Positions 6,367 through 6,916 of a stretch of DNA of 6,916 nucleotides are shown here, in pieces. A program made the translations under genes and the position numbers. The stretch spans positions 1 to 6,916 of the forward strand of contig JBHENW010000073.1 of the NCBI GenBank assembly GCA_046261875.1, written 5' to 3'. Every line of letters starts with the position of its first letter. Position 1 is the stretch's first letter. This DNA is from JBHENW01 sp046261875. GTDB lineage: Bacteria > Acidobacteriota > Thermoanaerobaculia > UBA5066 > Gp7-AA6. A model generated the notes under the pieces. It did no database searches, was not told the origin of the DNA, and saw only the letters and a list, made by a program, of their open reading frames with translations.

Positions 6367-6916
6367 GAATCGGCCCTGACCGGGAGTCCGATCGGCTCCG
6401 GCGTCTCGCGGAGCCGTGGCCCGGAGGGTTTCCCCGTCTGCTCCGGAGCGGGTCCGGTCTCGAGCGCGGCCGACTGCCGATCCCGGGATTCGCGCCGCAC
6501 GCCCAGGTTGGCCTCCGGCAGGAGTGTGTTCAGGTATCTCCGGATCGCGTCGTGCTCCGCGCCGTGCGCCAGCTTGGCGAGCTCGCGCAGCGCTTCCTCG
6601 ACCTGCTCCGCGGAATACGCCGCGATCCGGCCGACGAAGATCTTCGGATGCTTCGTCTTGGCGATCTCTTCGCCGAAGAGGGCCAGCTCCTCGTGGAGCT
6701 TCTCACCCGGCCGAAGCCCCGTGAAGACGATGTCCATCTCTTCGAACGGCTTGAGTCCGGTCAGGGTGATCATCGCGATTGCCAGGTCGAGGATGCGGAC
6801 CGGCTCGCCCATGTCGAGGATGAAGATCTCGCCGCCGCTGCCCATTGCCCCGGCTTGGAGAACGAGTTGGCTGGCCTCCGGGATTGTCATGAAATAACGA
6901 GTCATCTCGGGATGTG
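6363..6916 (-). CDS. CapD/FlaA1-type polysaccharide biosynthesis protein (nucleotide-sugar epimerase/dehydratase), C-terminal part
   Basis: The frame is open to the window edge; the visible 183 residues begin HPEMTRYFMTIPEA, so the ATG at 6903-6905 is internal and the true start lies to the right. This matches the end of the extended short-chain dehydrogenase domain of membrane-anchored CapD/WbpM/FlaA1-like enzymes, which convert UDP-GlcNAc-type sugars by 4,6-dehydration or epimerisation for capsule, O-antigen or protein glycans. Diagnostic pieces are TRYFMTIPEA, GGEIFILDMGEPV, TGLRPGEKLHEEL and HPKIF. The NAD-binding glycine motif, catalytic residues and N-terminal membrane segments would be outside the window. 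After a helix-rich segment ending NTLLPEA, about 50 residues form a Pro/Arg/Glu-rich, probably disordered tail. The TGA stop overlaps the GTG of the receptor gene, placing both in one operon. Which sugar reaction it performs cannot be told from this part. Confidence 0.92.
   Translation of the reverse strand, partial: HPEMTRYFMTIPEASQLVLQAGAMGSGGEIFILDMGEPVRILDLAIAMITLTGLKPFEEMDIVFTGLRPGEKLHEELALFGEEIAKTKHPKIFVGRIAAYSAEQVEEALRELAKLAHGAEHDAIRRYLNTLLPEANLGVRRESRDRQSAALETGPAPEQTGKPSGPRLRETPEPIGLPVRADS

Noticed and set aside
4648..6897. Plus-strand open frames of 339 and 385 residues opposite the receptor and polysaccharide genes
   Set aside because: Both are antisense to genes with clear conserved motifs and show no recognisable protein features.
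1..6916. A new defence, retron, CRISPR or toxin-antitoxin type system
   Set aside because: No array, reverse transcriptase, nuclease, small gene pair or structured non-coding RNA was seen; all long coding regions fit envelope or mobile-element families.

Overview
The window is GC-rich, roughly 70% in the genes by eye. It looks like a chromosomal segment of a diderm bacterium. A TonB-dependent outer-membrane receptor indicates an outer membrane. The large secreted protein combines a sugar dehydrogenase propeller, PKD, DUF11 and Ig-like modules, and a C-terminal 'CRVIDTR ... VDVNGYF' module. That mix resembles secreted proteins of Acidobacteriota (Thermoanaerobaculia-like), but this assignment is an inference from protein style, not a marker gene.

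Layout: (1) Positions 1-70 (minus) hold the first 23 codons of a transposase-like helix-turn-helix protein, running off the left edge and preceded by a perfect Shine-Dalgarno sequence. (2) Positions 71-411 contain no gene. The first part is AT-richer (about 52-55% GC) and probably holds the end of the insertion element, with interlocking short inverted repeats near 156-184. The second part is the leader of the next gene. (3) Positions 412-4332 (plus) encode one very large secreted multidomain protein with an N-terminal PQQ-dependent glucose/sorbosone dehydrogenase-type beta-propeller. (4) After only 9 bp, positions 4342-6366 (minus) encode a TonB-dependent receptor. (5) Overlapping it by 4 bp (GTGA), positions 6363-6916 (minus) hold the C-terminal part of a CapD/FlaA1-type nucleotide-sugar epimerase/dehydratase that runs off the right edge.

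The two right-hand genes form an operon arrangement, with the receptor translationally coupled downstream of a surface-polysaccharide gene. The dehydrogenase gene converges on them and is probably a separate transcription unit. Both sides of the convergent pair concern the cell envelope: an extracytoplasmic sugar-oxidising adhesin-like protein, and an importer attached to a glycan locus. One speculative link is that the receptor could import PQQ, the dehydrogenase cofactor; other receptor substrates are equally possible.

I see no rRNA, tRNA, CRISPR array or convincing new defence system. The least explained items are the accessory domains of the large protein (a His/Cys cluster and the C-terminal module), the odd receptor/polysaccharide gene coupling, and the repeat structure at the insertion-element edge.
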